From contig LWTM01000071.1 in assembly GCA_002101205.1 (NCBI GenBank), forward strand, positions 1 to 64,000: a DNA stretch of 64,000 nucleotides. The letters run 5' to 3'. The stretch comes from Cycloclasticus sp. symbiont of Poecilosclerida sp. N. GTDB taxonomy: Bacteria > Pseudomonadota > Gammaproteobacteria > Methylococcales > Cycloclasticaceae. The position numbers and the translations under genes are program-made. Shown in pieces: positions 1-9,367 of the stretch. Each line of letters opens with the position of its first letter. The first letter of the stretch is position 1. The notes under the pieces are model-generated. The model saw only the letters and a program-made list of their open reading frames with translations, was not told the DNA's origin and searched no databases.

Positions 1-3000
1 GTGGTCAGCGATGGCACCACAAACTCAGTTGCCGCTTCGGTCACTGTGACCATCAACGAGAATCAACCGGCCACCTTTGCAGGCGCTCTCACCGGGTCTA
101 TCACTGAGGATGACACCACCGCCATCGACGGCACCATTACCGTCGACGACGCCGATGATGCCAATACAGTCCAGGCCCAGAATGATGGGGCCACCTATGG
201 CACCTTTAGCATCGATACAGATGGGGTGTGGAGCTATACCCTGAATAATGCCCACGACGATGTGAATGCCTTAGCTGCAGGTGCCACCCTCATCGATACC
301 ATCGAAGTGAGGGCAGCCGATGGCACAGTAGGGACGATAACGATCACCATCAACGGGGTGAATGATGCCCCAACCGCTACGGCCACTGTCGTAGACGCCA
401 CAGTCGTTGAAGGCGGTACGGTGAGCTTGCAAGGCGCAGGCACTGACCCAGATACAGGGGATACCATCACCAGCTATACCTGGACCCAGACCTCTCCTGC
501 CACCCCATCGCTGATAGCAGGCGCTGAAAACAGGCAAAACCCGAGCTTCCTCGCCTCTGATGCAGGTGTATACACTTTCAGCCTTGTGGTCAACGATGGC
601 GACGCAGACTCAGCCCCGAGCACGGTAGTTGTGACCATCACCCCCAATCAACCGGCCACCTTTACAGGCGCTCTCACCGGGTCTATCACTGAGGATGGCA
701 CCACCGCCACCGACGGCACCATTACCGTCACCGACGCCGATGATGCCAATACAGTCCAGGCCCAGAATGATGGGGCCACCACCTATGGCACCTTTAGCAT
801 CGATACAGATGGGGTGTGGAGCTATACCCTGGATAATGCCCACGCCGATGTGAATGCCTTAGCTGCAGGTGACACCCGCACCGATACCATCGAAGTGAGG
901 GCAGCCGATGGCACAGTAGGGACGATAACGATCACCATCAACGGGGTGAATGATGCCCCAGTTATTGCTGCCAGCGTGTCCACACTAAACGCAGTCGCAG
1001 GCACTGCTATCGTCCCTGTGACTATTAGCTCAACAGGGGGCACAGTAGCTAGGTATGCCATTAGCCCAGCCATCGAAAATGGCCTGATCTTTAGCACCGC
1101 CACCGGCACCATCTCTGGCACCCCAACTGACGCTGCCACTGTGGTGATGTACCGCATCACTGCAACCAATACCGCAGGAGACGATACCGCCGCTGTGGAC
1201 ATCACCGTGCCAAATAGTTACAGTGCAACTAGCACAGTGCTGGCGACTTCCTCCACTAACTCAGAGGGATTGGCAGTGATCACCTTAGGGCAAACCTCTG
1301 GCAATAATATTGAAGCCACAAGAGCAACCATCACCCTACCAAGTGGACTGAGTGGTGCTACGATTACCGTCGCTACTTTAGCTGATGATAGTCAAGCCCT
1401 GCCAGCCGCTCAACCAGAAGAGACTGTCGCAGACAGCCAACGCAGCCTAGTGGATATTGATGTGACTGGTGATAACAGTAATACTATAAGTAGAACCAAC
1501 CCAGTAACCATCTGCCTACCCTATGGCGAGCTAGCCAACCCAGGCTTGTATCACGCCGCTGTGACTGGCGCTGAGGCTGTGTGGGGTTTGTTACCATCCC
1601 AGCGGGTTGAAACCAACCCCAACCTCGTCTGTGGCGATGCAGCTAGTTTTTCACCTTTTGCCGTATTTGAGAATGTACGGAGCTTAGACGCCGCAGCCGA
1701 AACACAAGTATTAAACGCGGTCTTACCACAACTACTCAGAGCAACAACAAAAATAACAGTGGACAATATCAGCAACCGTATTGACCAAGCATTAAACGCC
1801 TCTGCAAGCACAGACACCCGCCTTAATCTAGGCGGTAGCTCAAACTTGCAAGAGCTCATCAATAATAATGTCCGCACGGTGCTGGAAAGCGAATTGGATG
1901 TTAAGCAAATGCTTAATAATTCCTCTTTCCTCATACCGCTGAACGTGGCAGGGGATAATAACTACGGTGTTAATAATATGACGCTATGGGGTAGTGGTGA
2001 TTACCTTAATCTTTCGGATGATGTCTCTGGTGTTGACTGGGAAGGTGAAATAGTCGGTGGTAGCGTGGGTATTGATGCCCGTTTAAGCCGAAACCTAGTC
2101 GCAGGCGCCGCTGTGTCTTACAGCGAAGGCGATATTGACTATAAACGCGCGGATAGTGCAAATAATAGCAAAGGCACCTTAACCAATACGCTATACAGCA
2201 TCCATCCCTATCTGGGTTATGATTTATCACAAAGCGGGCGGATCTGGGGCACATTCGGCTATGGTCAAGGCGAGGTAGAAATTAGCGAGCAAGGCACCAG
2301 CGCCGATGAAACCAGTAACCGTGACACCGAGTTATACAGTCTAGCGTTTGGTGGTAGTGGTGATTTATTATCCAGCAATAGCTGGCTAAATATGTCTGGC
2401 ACCACCACCTTGCGCCTTAAAGGCGAGGTCTCGCTATCTAATATTAAGGTGGATAAAAGCGATTTAACCGATGCCAAAGCATTGTCCATAGACGCTCATC
2501 GTTACCGTATGGCATTAGAAGGCAGCCATAACCACACCCTAGCCAGCGGTGCTAGCATCAGCCCATCCATAGAACTGGGAGTACGCTATGACGATGGCAG
2601 TGGTGATGAGACAGGTGGTGGCGTAGAGTTAGCAGGTAGCTACCGTTACAGCAACCCACAAGGGCTGGAAATGGAACTACGTGCGCACGGTTTACTGGCA
2701 CATGAGTCAGATTACAAAGAATGGGGGCTCAGCGGTCTGGTCAAATACCAAGCTAACAGCAGCGGTCAAGGTCTGTGGTTAAGCCTACAACCCGCCTGGG
2801 GCGACACCCCAAGCAATGTTGCCGATAGAATATGGCAGCCAGCAGCCGTCACTGACTATGCAAACGATGAGGATAGCAACGGCAATAGAAATCTACAGTT
2901 AAACACCGAGCTAGGTTACGGACTACCTGGATTCTTTGGCCGTGGCTTATTGACCCCTTACGCGGGCTTAAATATGACAAACGACTCGCAAGGCTATAAT

Positions 3001-3105
3001 ATAGGCGCTCGCTGGGCAATAGATTCCAGATTGAACCTAGACTTAATAGGCGAGCATAAACAAACGGACGACAGCATACAGTTACGTGTTGACCTTAAGT
3101 TTTAG
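1..3105 (+). CDS. VCBS/Ig-repeat autotransporter, 5' partial
   Basis: The frame is open from the first base, so the true start lies before the window and only the C-terminal 1034 residues are seen. In order: a VCBS repeat (about 21-124, ending in the GVNDAP signature), a PKD/REJ-like Ig fold (125-215), a second nearly identical VCBS repeat (216-320), an He_PIG-like putative Ig domain (321-405), a long linker, then about 270 residues of alternating amphipathic strands ending in Phe, as in type V secretion outer-membrane barrels. Proteins of this build expose adhesive repeats at the cell surface; adhesion is inferred from the repeats and no enzymatic domain is visible. How many further repeats precede the window cannot be known. 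Confidence 0.85.
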   Translation: MVSDGTTNSVAASVTVTINENQPATFAGALTGSITEDDTTAIDGTITVDDADDANTVQAQNDGATYGTFSIDTDGVWSYTLNNAHDDVNALAAGATLIDTIEVRAADGTVGTITITINGVNDAPTATATVVDATVVEGGTVSLQGAGTDPDTGDTITSYTWTQTSPATPSLIAGAENRQNPSFLASDAGVYTFSLVVNDGDADSAPSTVVVTITPNQPATFTGALTGSITEDGTTATDGTITVTDADDANTVQAQNDGATTYGTFSIDTDGVWSYTLDNAHADVNALAAGDTRTDTIEVRAADGTVGTITITINGVNDAPVIAASVSTLNAVAGTAIVPVTISSTGGTVARYAISPAIENGLIFSTATGTISGTPTDAATVVMYRITATNTAGDDTAAVDITVPNSYSATSTVLATSSTNSEGLAVITLGQTSGNNIEATRATITLPSGLSGATITVATLADDSQALPAAQPEETVADSQRSLVDIDVTGDNSNTISRTNPVTICLPYGELANPGLYHAAVTGAEAVWGLLPSQRVETNPNLVCGDAASFSPFAVFENVRSLDAAAETQVLNAVLPQLLRATTKITVDNISNRIDQALNASASTDTRLNLGGSSNLQELINNNVRTVLESELDVKQMLNNSSFLIPLNVAGDNNYGVNNMTLWGSGDYLNLSDDVSGVDWEGEIVGGSVGIDARLSRNLVAGAAVSYSEGDIDYKRADSANNSKGTLTNTLYSIHPYLGYDLSQSGRIWGTFGYGQGEVEISEQGTSADETSNRDTELYSLAFGGSGDLLSSNSWLNMSGTTTLRLKGEVSLSNIKVDKSDLTDAKALSIDAHRYRMALEGSHNHTLASGASISPSIELGVRYDDGSGDETGGGVELAGSYRYSNPQGLEMELRAHGLLAHESDYKEWGLSGLVKYQANSSGQGLWLSLQPAWGDTPSNVADRIWQPAAVTDYANDEDSNGNRNLQLNTELGYGLPGFFGRGLLTPYAGLNMTNDSQGYNIGARWAIDSRLNLDLIGEHKQTDDSIQLRVDLKF
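61..372 (+). repeat. VCBS coding repeat, copy 1
   Basis: A 312-nt unit inside the autotransporter gene that recurs at 646-960 with only scattered base changes and one extra codon (acc) in the second copy. The two copies are separated by a different Ig-like domain. Near identity at the DNA level points to recent duplication or gene conversion. Confidence 0.9.
646..960 (+). repeat. VCBS coding repeat, copy 2
   Basis: The second copy of the VCBS unit (315 nt). It carries one extra Thr codon compared with copy 1 and a few missense changes, for example Asp to Gly after the SITED motif. It is in frame with copy 1. Confidence 0.9.
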
Positions 3106-3130
3106 TCAGTAGATAACAAAACCCAAGGGA

Positions 3131-3160
3131 AAATGAGGACAAAGCGTCCTCATTTTTTTT
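3131..3160 (+). terminator. Rho-independent terminator of the autotransporter gene
   Basis: A 10-bp perfect stem (3131-3140 with 3146-3155) around a 5-nt loop, followed by a run of T, starts 26 nt after the stop codon of the autotransporter gene. Confidence 0.85.
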
Positions 3161-3191
3161 GAGAGCGTTCAAAATTCTGTGTCAGGTTAAT

Positions 3192-3410
3192 TTAAATATC
3201 CAGCACGCCATTTAAGCGGTCTTCAAAATAAATATCTAATTCGGATAATGCCTGACTCCAACTTTGGATTGGCATCGTCTACTTCGTTGTGGTATTTAAT
3301 CTGCCAGCGTACAATAACTTCAACAAGTTATTTTCATTTGGAAAGGCGCCTTTAGTTTTAGTCAGCTTGCGAAACTGGCGATGAACAGCCTCAACCGCAT
3401 TGGTTGTATA
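3192..3410 (-). pseudogene. IS256-family transposase, C-terminal remnant
   Basis: Read on the minus strand, the stretch encodes YTTNAVEAVHRQFRKLTK and then TKGAFPNENNLLKLLYAG, the hallmark C-terminal region of IS256-family transposases. A frameshift follows, and another frame continues with an IQSWSQALSELDIYFEDRLN-like segment to a stop at 3192. The N-terminal and catalytic parts are missing. The bases at 3161-3190 (ending in a TTCTGTGTCAG-like motif) resemble an IS256-type terminal inverted repeat. This is a dead fragment between the autotransporter and the leucine operon. Confidence 0.8.
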
Positions 3411-3461
3411 AAAAATCAAATATGTCTCTAAATAGTTTGCCGAGGCGATTTAAGTACCACG

Positions 3462-4445
3462 TTACAGTTGTTTCAAAACTAATTGGCAAAGCTCTTTCTC
3501 TACCTGCATAATCTGCTGAAGCTTTTCAGTAGCCGCAGTGAACTTTTCAGGTTTTCCTTCAATGAAAATGGTTTTTAATATTCCTGCGAATTGTTGCCAT
3601 TTTTTGGCTGATATTCTAAACTCATTAGCTAATTTTAGTGTTGCAATTTTTGGAATGAATGCGGAGGCTTCATCAAGAAAGTCTGCATACATAAAGCGAA
3701 AATTACCGCCACCTGTGCCTCTTTTCTCTAGTGATTGGTAGGCAAATCGTGCGTGCCATTTCCAATCTTGAAGATATTGCCACGTTGGAATATCCTCGAC
3801 TGCTTTTTCCATAGCAGTGATGCCTTCTAGTGGTTTATCAAGTGCAAGAAAGGTTTTCATTGTTGATGTGATAGCGCCTTTGATAAGGGCGGCGTTCAGC
3901 TCAAATTCCATCACAGGCGCGCTAGCATAGGAGTAGCTGTGCATAAGCGGTGGGCACTGTGGTTCAACAGCGCGTTGGAATTGTGATATGGAAATAGATT
4001 GTATTTTCACTGAGAAGGTCTCGGCAATGTCTACGTGCTGAGTGTTTTCATCGAGCCCAATAACAAGTACGCCGTGACCGAGAAAATCTGCAGGTTCGTA
4101 ATAGGGTAATTCAGCAAGAGAGGTTTTAGCAATAATAGGCCGGCCTTGTTGAAGGGACTCTTTTATAACCGATGGTGACCATGATTTTTGCCACGTGATT
4201 GGACAATTAATACGCTGATAAAACTTTTCTTCAAAGTTGCTTGTACGTCCATTAAAGCGAGAAGCGGGAGATAGCTCATCACTTTGGTAAAACACAAAGC
4301 CTATGCCTTCACCTAAACCAAAAGCCATGGGCTCACTAATAGCGTTGCCATCAAACCGTGCAATATTGGTGATGCAGGTACTTGAGCAATGAACCCCTGG
4401 CGTATGCTTAAAGTTTTTAAGACGGTAAATGGATTGGGTCGACAT
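3462..4445 (-). CDS. BtrH N-terminal domain / DUF4872 protein, probable acyltransferase
   Basis: A 327-residue protein with the two-part build of BtrH-like proteins: an N-terminal papain-like domain (about 15-150) and an all-alpha C-terminal part matching DUF4872 (about 170-320). In the family prototype BtrH, from butirosin synthesis, the enzyme moves an acyl group from a carrier protein to an amine. Candidate catalytic residues visible here are Cys20 (HCSSTC context), His124 (GHGVLVIGL) and Asp139. The ATG lies only 8 nt after the liuE stop, so it is probably the last gene of the leucine operon, an unexpected partner. No carrier protein or peptide synthetase is nearby. Substrate unknown; family call by recognition. 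Confidence 0.7.
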   Translation of the reverse strand: MSTQSIYRLKNFKHTPGVHCSSTCITNIARFDGNAISEPMAFGLGEGIGFVFYQSDELSPASRFNGRTSNFEEKFYQRINCPITWQKSWSPSVIKESLQQGRPIIAKTSLAELPYYEPADFLGHGVLVIGLDENTQHVDIAETFSVKIQSISISQFQRAVEPQCPPLMHSYSYASAPVMEFELNAALIKGAITSTMKTFLALDKPLEGITAMEKAVEDIPTWQYLQDWKWHARFAYQSLEKRGTGGGNFRFMYADFLDEASAFIPKIATLKLANEFRISAKKWQQFAGILKTIFIEGKPEKFTAATEKLQQIMQVEKELCQLVLKQL

Positions 4446-4453
4446 TAGACGTA

Positions 4454-5347
4454 TTAACCAAGTACATTGCCAACACGGCTGTTATTGCTGATGCCAATTT
4501 GGCTCGTAATGTATTGACCAGCTACAGCCAGTTTTTCAAGATTAATACCTGTTTCAATACCCATGCCATGCAGCATGTAAACAACGTCTTCTGTAGATAC
4601 ATTGCCCGATGCGCCTTTTGCGTAAGGGCAGCCACCTAACCCAGCAACGGAGGCATCTATTGATGCTATGCCGTATTCTAAACACGCTAATAAGTTAGCC
4701 AGTGCTTGGCCACGCGTATCGTGAAAATGCAGACCAATTTGCTGTGCTGAAACGTTTTTAAGTACCTCTTCAAGCATTAATTTAGCTTTTAGCGGTGTGC
4801 CGATGCCAATGGTGTCGCCTAAAGAAACTTCATAACAGCCCATATCGATAAGTGTTTTTGTTACATAGGAAACTTTTTCGGTTGAGATATATCCGTCATA
4901 AGGGCAACCGAGCACGCAAGAGACATAACCACGTACACGAATATCATTATCGAGAGCGGGGCGCATAATATCTTCAATGCGCTTAAGTGACTCGTCTATG
5001 GTGCAATTGGTGTTCTTCTTGGTAAAGCTTTCCGACGCGGCTGAAAAAACAGCAACTTCTTTTACACCACAAGCAAGTGCACGCTCAAAGCCTTTTGCAT
5101 TAGGCGTTAGTACGGCATAGTTTGTTGAAGTATTTAAATCCAAAGCACTTAACACATAGGCTGCATCGGCCATTTGTGGCACCCATTTTGGGCTAACAAA
5201 ACTGGCAACCTCAATGTCTTTAACACCGGCTAACTCAAGCTTATTGATGAGCGCCACTTTAGTTTCGGTAGAAACCGCCTGTTTTATGTTTTGTAAGCCA
5301 TCACGCGGTGAAACATCGACGATTCGAATAGATTTTGGATAAGCCAT
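4454..5347 (-). CDS. liuE: Hydroxymethylglutaryl-CoA lyase
   Basis: Cleaves 3-hydroxy-3-methylglutaryl-CoA to acetoacetate and acetyl-CoA, the last dedicated step of leucine breakdown. The 297 residues form the usual DRE-TIM barrel: SPRDGLQN with catalytic Arg15-Asp16, the metal-binding GLHFHDTRGQA segment, and the GGCPYAKGASGN loop with the active-site Cys near the C-terminus. Length is normal for the bacterial enzyme. It lies 2 nt downstream of liuD in the same operon. The acetoacetate it makes would need CoA activation and a thiolase; the operon's own thiolase is a pseudogene. Confidence 0.95.
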   Translation of the reverse strand: MAYPKSIRIVDVSPRDGLQNIKQAVSTETKVALINKLELAGVKDIEVASFVSPKWVPQMADAAYVLSALDLNTSTNYAVLTPNAKGFERALACGVKEVAVFSAASESFTKKNTNCTIDESLKRIEDIMRPALDNDIRVRGYVSCVLGCPYDGYISTEKVSYVTKTLIDMGCYEVSLGDTIGIGTPLKAKLMLEEVLKNVSAQQIGLHFHDTRGQALANLLACLEYGIASIDASVAGLGGCPYAKGASGNVSTEDVVYMLHGMGIETGINLEKLAVAGQYITSQIGISNNSRVGNVLG

Positions 5348-5349
5348 TG

Positions 5350-7350
5350 TTACTCTTCTTTAAATGTAATCAGCGTTGCGTCAGCCTCTACAAAGTCATC
5401 CGGTGCGCAGAATACTTGGTCTATTTCGCCATCGAATGGTGCTGTTAAGGTATGTTCCATTTTCATGGCTTCTAAAATAGCTAACGGCTGGTTTTCGATA
5501 ACGGTGTCGCCACTTGAAACGAGTACTTTTAAAAGCTTCCCTGGCATTGGCGCAATAACATTAGACGTGCCAGCGGTATCAGAAATATCTGCAGCAAATG
5601 GGTTAACTTCAGTCAATAAATACCAACGATTCTTGCATGAAATCAACACAGTATCGCCATGCCTTAATGTAACAAAACGCTCCCAACTGCCGTTAATTTG
5701 TAGGCGTAATACTTGGTATTCTGCTTCTTGGGCAATAACGTCTAGGTCACTTTCGTGATGGAAAACAAAGTGGTTCTCGCGCTCGGTAACAACCACTTCA
5801 ATATCGTCGCTTTGTTCATAACAGAAGAACAAACTACGTTCGCTTTGACCATTAGGTCGCCAGGCAGTGGTGTCGAACCATGGTGAGTTTGAATCATCAG
5901 AAGCCGCCGCCATATTGGCTACGGACTTTTGTTGATCGAGCAATAAGCGAACACTGGCGGCTAATAATACGTTTTGTGGTAACTCAACGCGACTGCTGTC
6001 TAAAATCTTATCCAGCTTTGCATCAATATATTGGGTATCAATTTTATTGTCGATAAAGTCTGGGTGTGTTGCCAGTGTTTCTAAAAAGGCGATGTTGTTT
6101 TCTACGCCAATAATGCCGGAATCACCGAGTGCATTGAGCAAACGAGCACGAGCCACTTCACGTGTTTCACCCCAAACGACGAGTTTAGCAATCATCGGGT
6201 CGTAGAACACGCTGATGGTATCGCCTTGTTCAACGCCTGTTTCTACGCGACAATTTTCATTAGCCTCTGGGAAACGAAGCGTATGTAATTTGCCTGTTGA
6301 CGGTAAAAATAGATTATTAGGATTTTCCGCATAAACGCGTGTTTCAAATGAATGGCCTGTACTGGTAATTTGCTCTTGTTTTAACGGTAATGCTTCACCT
6401 GCTGCAACACGAATTTGCCACTCAACAAGGTCCTGCCCCGTCACCATTTCAGTTACTGGGTGTTCTACCTGTAAGCGCGTGTTCATTTCCATAAAGAAGA
6501 AAGAACGGTCTTCACCAACGATAAACTCAATGGTGCCGGCACCGTTGTATTGAATCGCGCGTGCGGCATTAACCGCAGCTACACCCATTGCTGTGCGGGT
6601 TTCTTCATCGAGGAAAGGCGAGGGGGTTTCTTCAATAATTTTTTGATGACGACGTTGTAAAGAACACTCACGCTCATGTAGATGTACATAGTTATCATGT
6701 GTATCACCAAAGACTTGGTATTCAATATGACGGGGCTTGCTGATATAGCGCTCTAGTAGTACGCGATCATCAGCAAATGCGTTGAGAGACTCGCGCTTTA
6801 CAGCATCGAGCATGTCATCAAATTCCCCCGCTGAATTAACAACGCGCATGCCTTTGCCACCGCCGCCACAGACGGCTTTAATTAGTAACGGATAACCGAT
6901 TTTATCGGCTTCAGCTTTAAGGTGCGCAGGTTTTTGTCCTTTGCCGTGATAACCAGGCACTACAGGTACATTGGCTTCTTCCATCAATGCTTTAGCGGCA
7001 TCTTTGGCACCCATTTTTTCAATAGATTCAGGTGTTGGGCCAATAAATGCAATGCCCGCTGCAGGGCAAGCGCGTGCAAAGTCACTATTTTCAGATAAAA
7101 ACCCGTAGGCTGGATGTATTGCTTCTACGCCAACTTCCTTGGCTAATTTAATAAGGTTTTCACCTATTAAATAAGACTCATCAGGGCGTGATCCACCAAT
7201 ATGATAAGCCTCATCAGCAAGTTTTACATGGCGAGCATTTTTGTCAGCATCTGAATAAACGGCAACGCTGGTAATTCCCATTTTTTTTAGGGTTGAAATA
7301 ACACGGCAGGCAATTTCACCGCGGTTAGCTATAAGCACTTTTTTAAACAT
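5350..7350 (-). CDS. liuD: Methylcrotonyl-CoA carboxylase, biotin-carrying alpha subunit
   Basis: A 666-residue biotin carboxylase plus biotin carrier. The N-terminal half has the carboxylase motifs RGEIACRV, the ATP-grasp glycine loop GGGGKGMRVV and EMNTRLQVEHPVTE. The C-terminus has the biotinyl motif EAMKMEH, with Lys630 as the attachment site. With LiuB it carboxylates 3-methylcrotonyl-CoA to 3-methylglutaconyl-CoA. Paralogs (propionyl- or geranyl-CoA carboxylase) have the same layout; position between liuB and liuE and the length support the leucine assignment. It lies 17 nt from liuB. Confidence 0.93.
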   Translation of the reverse strand: MFKKVLIANRGEIACRVISTLKKMGITSVAVYSDADKNARHVKLADEAYHIGGSRPDESYLIGENLIKLAKEVGVEAIHPAYGFLSENSDFARACPAAGIAFIGPTPESIEKMGAKDAAKALMEEANVPVVPGYHGKGQKPAHLKAEADKIGYPLLIKAVCGGGGKGMRVVNSAGEFDDMLDAVKRESLNAFADDRVLLERYISKPRHIEYQVFGDTHDNYVHLHERECSLQRRHQKIIEETPSPFLDEETRTAMGVAAVNAARAIQYNGAGTIEFIVGEDRSFFFMEMNTRLQVEHPVTEMVTGQDLVEWQIRVAAGEALPLKQEQITSTGHSFETRVYAENPNNLFLPSTGKLHTLRFPEANENCRVETGVEQGDTISVFYDPMIAKLVVWGETREVARARLLNALGDSGIIGVENNIAFLETLATHPDFIDNKIDTQYIDAKLDKILDSSRVELPQNVLLAASVRLLLDQQKSVANMAAASDDSNSPWFDTTAWRPNGQSERSLFFCYEQSDDIEVVVTERENHFVFHHESDLDVIAQEAEYQVLRLQINGSWERFVTLRHGDTVLISCKNRWYLLTEVNPFAADISDTAGTSNVIAPMPGKLLKVLVSSGDTVIENQPLAILEAMKMEHTLTAPFDGEIDQVFCAPDDFVEADATLITFKEE

Positions 7351-7367
7351 AATTGATACCTTGCAGG

Positions 7368-8975
7368 TTACATTCTGAAAACGCCGTATCGGACGTCTTT
7401 TATCGATGTTTTAGCAGCAACGGCTAACGATAAGCCAAGCATACGGCGAGTATCTCTTGGGTCGATGATGCCATCGTCCCAAAGTCTAGCGGTGGCGAAG
7501 TAGGGGTTGCCCTGTTCCTCATACTGCGCATAGATAGGCTCTTTAAAAGCTTCCTCCTCCTCAGCTGTCCATGTTTCTCCACGTTGCTCTATGGCATCAC
7601 GTTTAACAGTGGCTAAAACACCAGCGGCTTGTTCGCCACCCATAGTTGAAATACGTGAGTTAGGCCATGTCCACAACATACGAGCACCAAAGGCTCGGCC
7701 GCACATGCCATAGTTGCCAGCCCCATAAGAGCCACCAATTAAAACGGTAAACTTAGGTACGGTAGAGCATGAAACGGCAGTTACCATTTTTGCGCCATTT
7801 TTGGCGATGCCTTCTTCTTCGTATTTTTTGCCAACCATAAAGCCAGTAATGTTTTGAAGGAACAATAAAGGGATGCCACGTTGATTACACAGCTCAATAA
7901 AATGTGTACCTTTTAATGCTGATGGTGAGAATAAAATGCCGTTATTGGCAATAATTCCAACAGGATAGCCGTGAATATGTGCGAAACCACACACTAGAGT
8001 CGACCCGTATAAAGGTTTAAATTCTTGGAATTCCGAACCGTCCACTAAGCGCGCAATAATTTCGCGTACTTCGAATGGCTGGCGTGCATCTTTAGGAACG
8101 ACACCTAAAATTTCATCGGGTGGGTAAAGTGGTTCAACGGATTTACGTACTTTTACTTGTACCGTTTTAGTATCATTCAGGTGGCTGATAATATCGCGCG
8201 CAATAGTTAAAGCATGCGTGTCATTTTCAGCGATGTGATCGGTTACACCGGATTGTTTACAATGCAGTTCTGCACCGCCTAACTGTTCAGATGAAACAAC
8301 TTCGCCCGTTGCGGCCTTTACTAACGGCGGGCCAGCAAGGAATATTGTGCCTTGCCCGCGCACGATAATCGCTTCATCGCATAATGCAGGAATATACGCA
8401 CCACCAGCAGTACAAGAGCCCATAACCACCGCAATTTGTGCAATACCTGCAGCGGACATGCGCGTTTGGTTGTAGAAGAAACGACCAAAGTGATTTCTAT
8501 CGGGGAATACCTCGTGTTGAAGGGGTAAGAATGCACCGCCTGAGTCGACTAAGTAAATACACGGTAAGCGGTTTTCAGCAGCAATTTCTTGCGCTCGTAA
8601 ATGCTTTTTAACCGTCATTGGGTAATACGTGCCACCTTTTACCGTTGCATCATTGGCGATAACCATCACCTCAACACCATGTACGCGGCCTATACCGGTA
8701 ATAATGCCAGCGGCGGGTGCATCATCGTTGTACAAGCCGTAAGCTGCAAGTTGAGACAGTTCAAGAAATGAACTACCTTTATCTAACAGTGCTTTAATTC
8801 TGTCTCTGGGTAATAACTTTTCTCTTGCCAAGTGCTTTTTTCGAGAACGTTCACCACCACCTTGCGCGGCTGTAGTTATACGCTCGTTAAGTTCCGAGAC
8901 AAGTTCACCCATCGCCGAAGTGTTTTCTTTAAACTCCGGCGAGGCTGTTTCTAACTTAGATTTTATAATAGGCAT
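7368..8975 (-). CDS. liuB: Methylcrotonyl-CoA carboxylase, beta (carboxyltransferase) subunit
   Basis: A 535-residue carboxyltransferase of the acyl-CoA carboxylase beta family, with both crotonase-like halves. Visible segments include the N-terminal [17 protein letters not shown] region, the [10 protein letters not shown] loop, the [11 protein letters not shown] oxyanion loop, and [16 protein letters not shown] with WTWPNSRIS in the C-terminal half. It works with LiuD, transferring carboxyl from biotin to methylcrotonyl-CoA. It is the gene downstream of the thiolase pseudogene in the minus-strand operon. The full length matches the family. Confidence 0.94.
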   Translation of the reverse strand: MPIIKSKLETASPEFKENTSAMGELVSELNERITTAAQGGGERSRKKHLAREKLLPRDRIKALLDKGSSFLELSQLAAYGLYNDDAPAAGIITGIGRVHGVEVMVIANDATVKGGTYYPMTVKKHLRAQEIAAENRLPCIYLVDSGGAFLPLQHEVFPDRNHFGRFFYNQTRMSAAGIAQIAVVMGSCTAGGAYIPALCDEAIIVRGQGTIFLAGPPLVKAATGEVVSSEQLGGAELHCKQSGVTDHIAENDTHALTIARDIISHLNDTKTVQVKVRKSVEPLYPPDEILGVVPKDARQPFEVREIIARLVDGSEFQEFKPLYGSTLVCGFAHIHGYPVGIIANNGILFSPSALKGTHFIELCNQRGIPLLFLQNITGFMVGKKYEEEGIAKNGAKMVTAVSCSTVPKFTVLIGGSYGAGNYGMCGRAFGARMLWTWPNSRISTMGGEQAAGVLATVKRDAIEQRGETWTAEEEEAFKEPIYAQYEEQGNPYFATARLWDDGIIDPRDTRRMLGLSLAVAAKTSIKDVRYGVFRM

Positions 8976-9036
8976 TACTTTACCTTTCTTCTTTAAGTCT
9001 TTGTTTTAAATTAAATAACTTCTATTCTAAAGTGCT

Positions 9037-9358
9037 TTATTCACCGCCAACGAGGAGAGCTAAGGCACAAGCACCGCAATTTACGTTGACCTTTACAAGC
9101 GTCGTTAAATCTTGTTTTTTTGGCCTATTCGGCGTCCAAAAATAGTAAGTGTGGCTGCGCTATCGGATATTGACGAAGCATTTGCGGACGTTACCGTACC
9201 GGTTTTTTTTTGAAAGCAGCGCGTAAGGTTCTAAATTTAATTGCAGTATCAATAGATAAGCTACCAAGGTCTGATGCGCTTGATGACGTAAACTGACCTT
9301 GAAAGGAACCTAGCGGTGTGCGCTTTGTAGTAACAATAACGACAGATTTGGAGTTCAT
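9037..9358 (-). pseudogene. Acetyl-CoA acetyltransferase (thiolase), internally deleted
   Basis: On the minus strand an ATG at 9358, just downstream of the liuA stop, opens a thiolase N-terminus (SVVIVTTKRTPLGSFQGQF). After about 34 residues the reading jumps to the middle of a thiolase (LRAAFKK, then TGTVTSANASSISDSA in another frame across a run of nine A residues). It continues to VKVNVNCGACAL and ends in VGGE and a stop at 9037. Only about 320 of the expected 1180 nt remain, with at least two internal deletions and a frameshift, so the active-site Cys region is gone. Its place between liuA and liuB suggests it once supplied the acetoacetyl-CoA thiolase of the pathway. Confidence 0.88.
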
Positions 9359-9367
9359 ATCAAGTCG

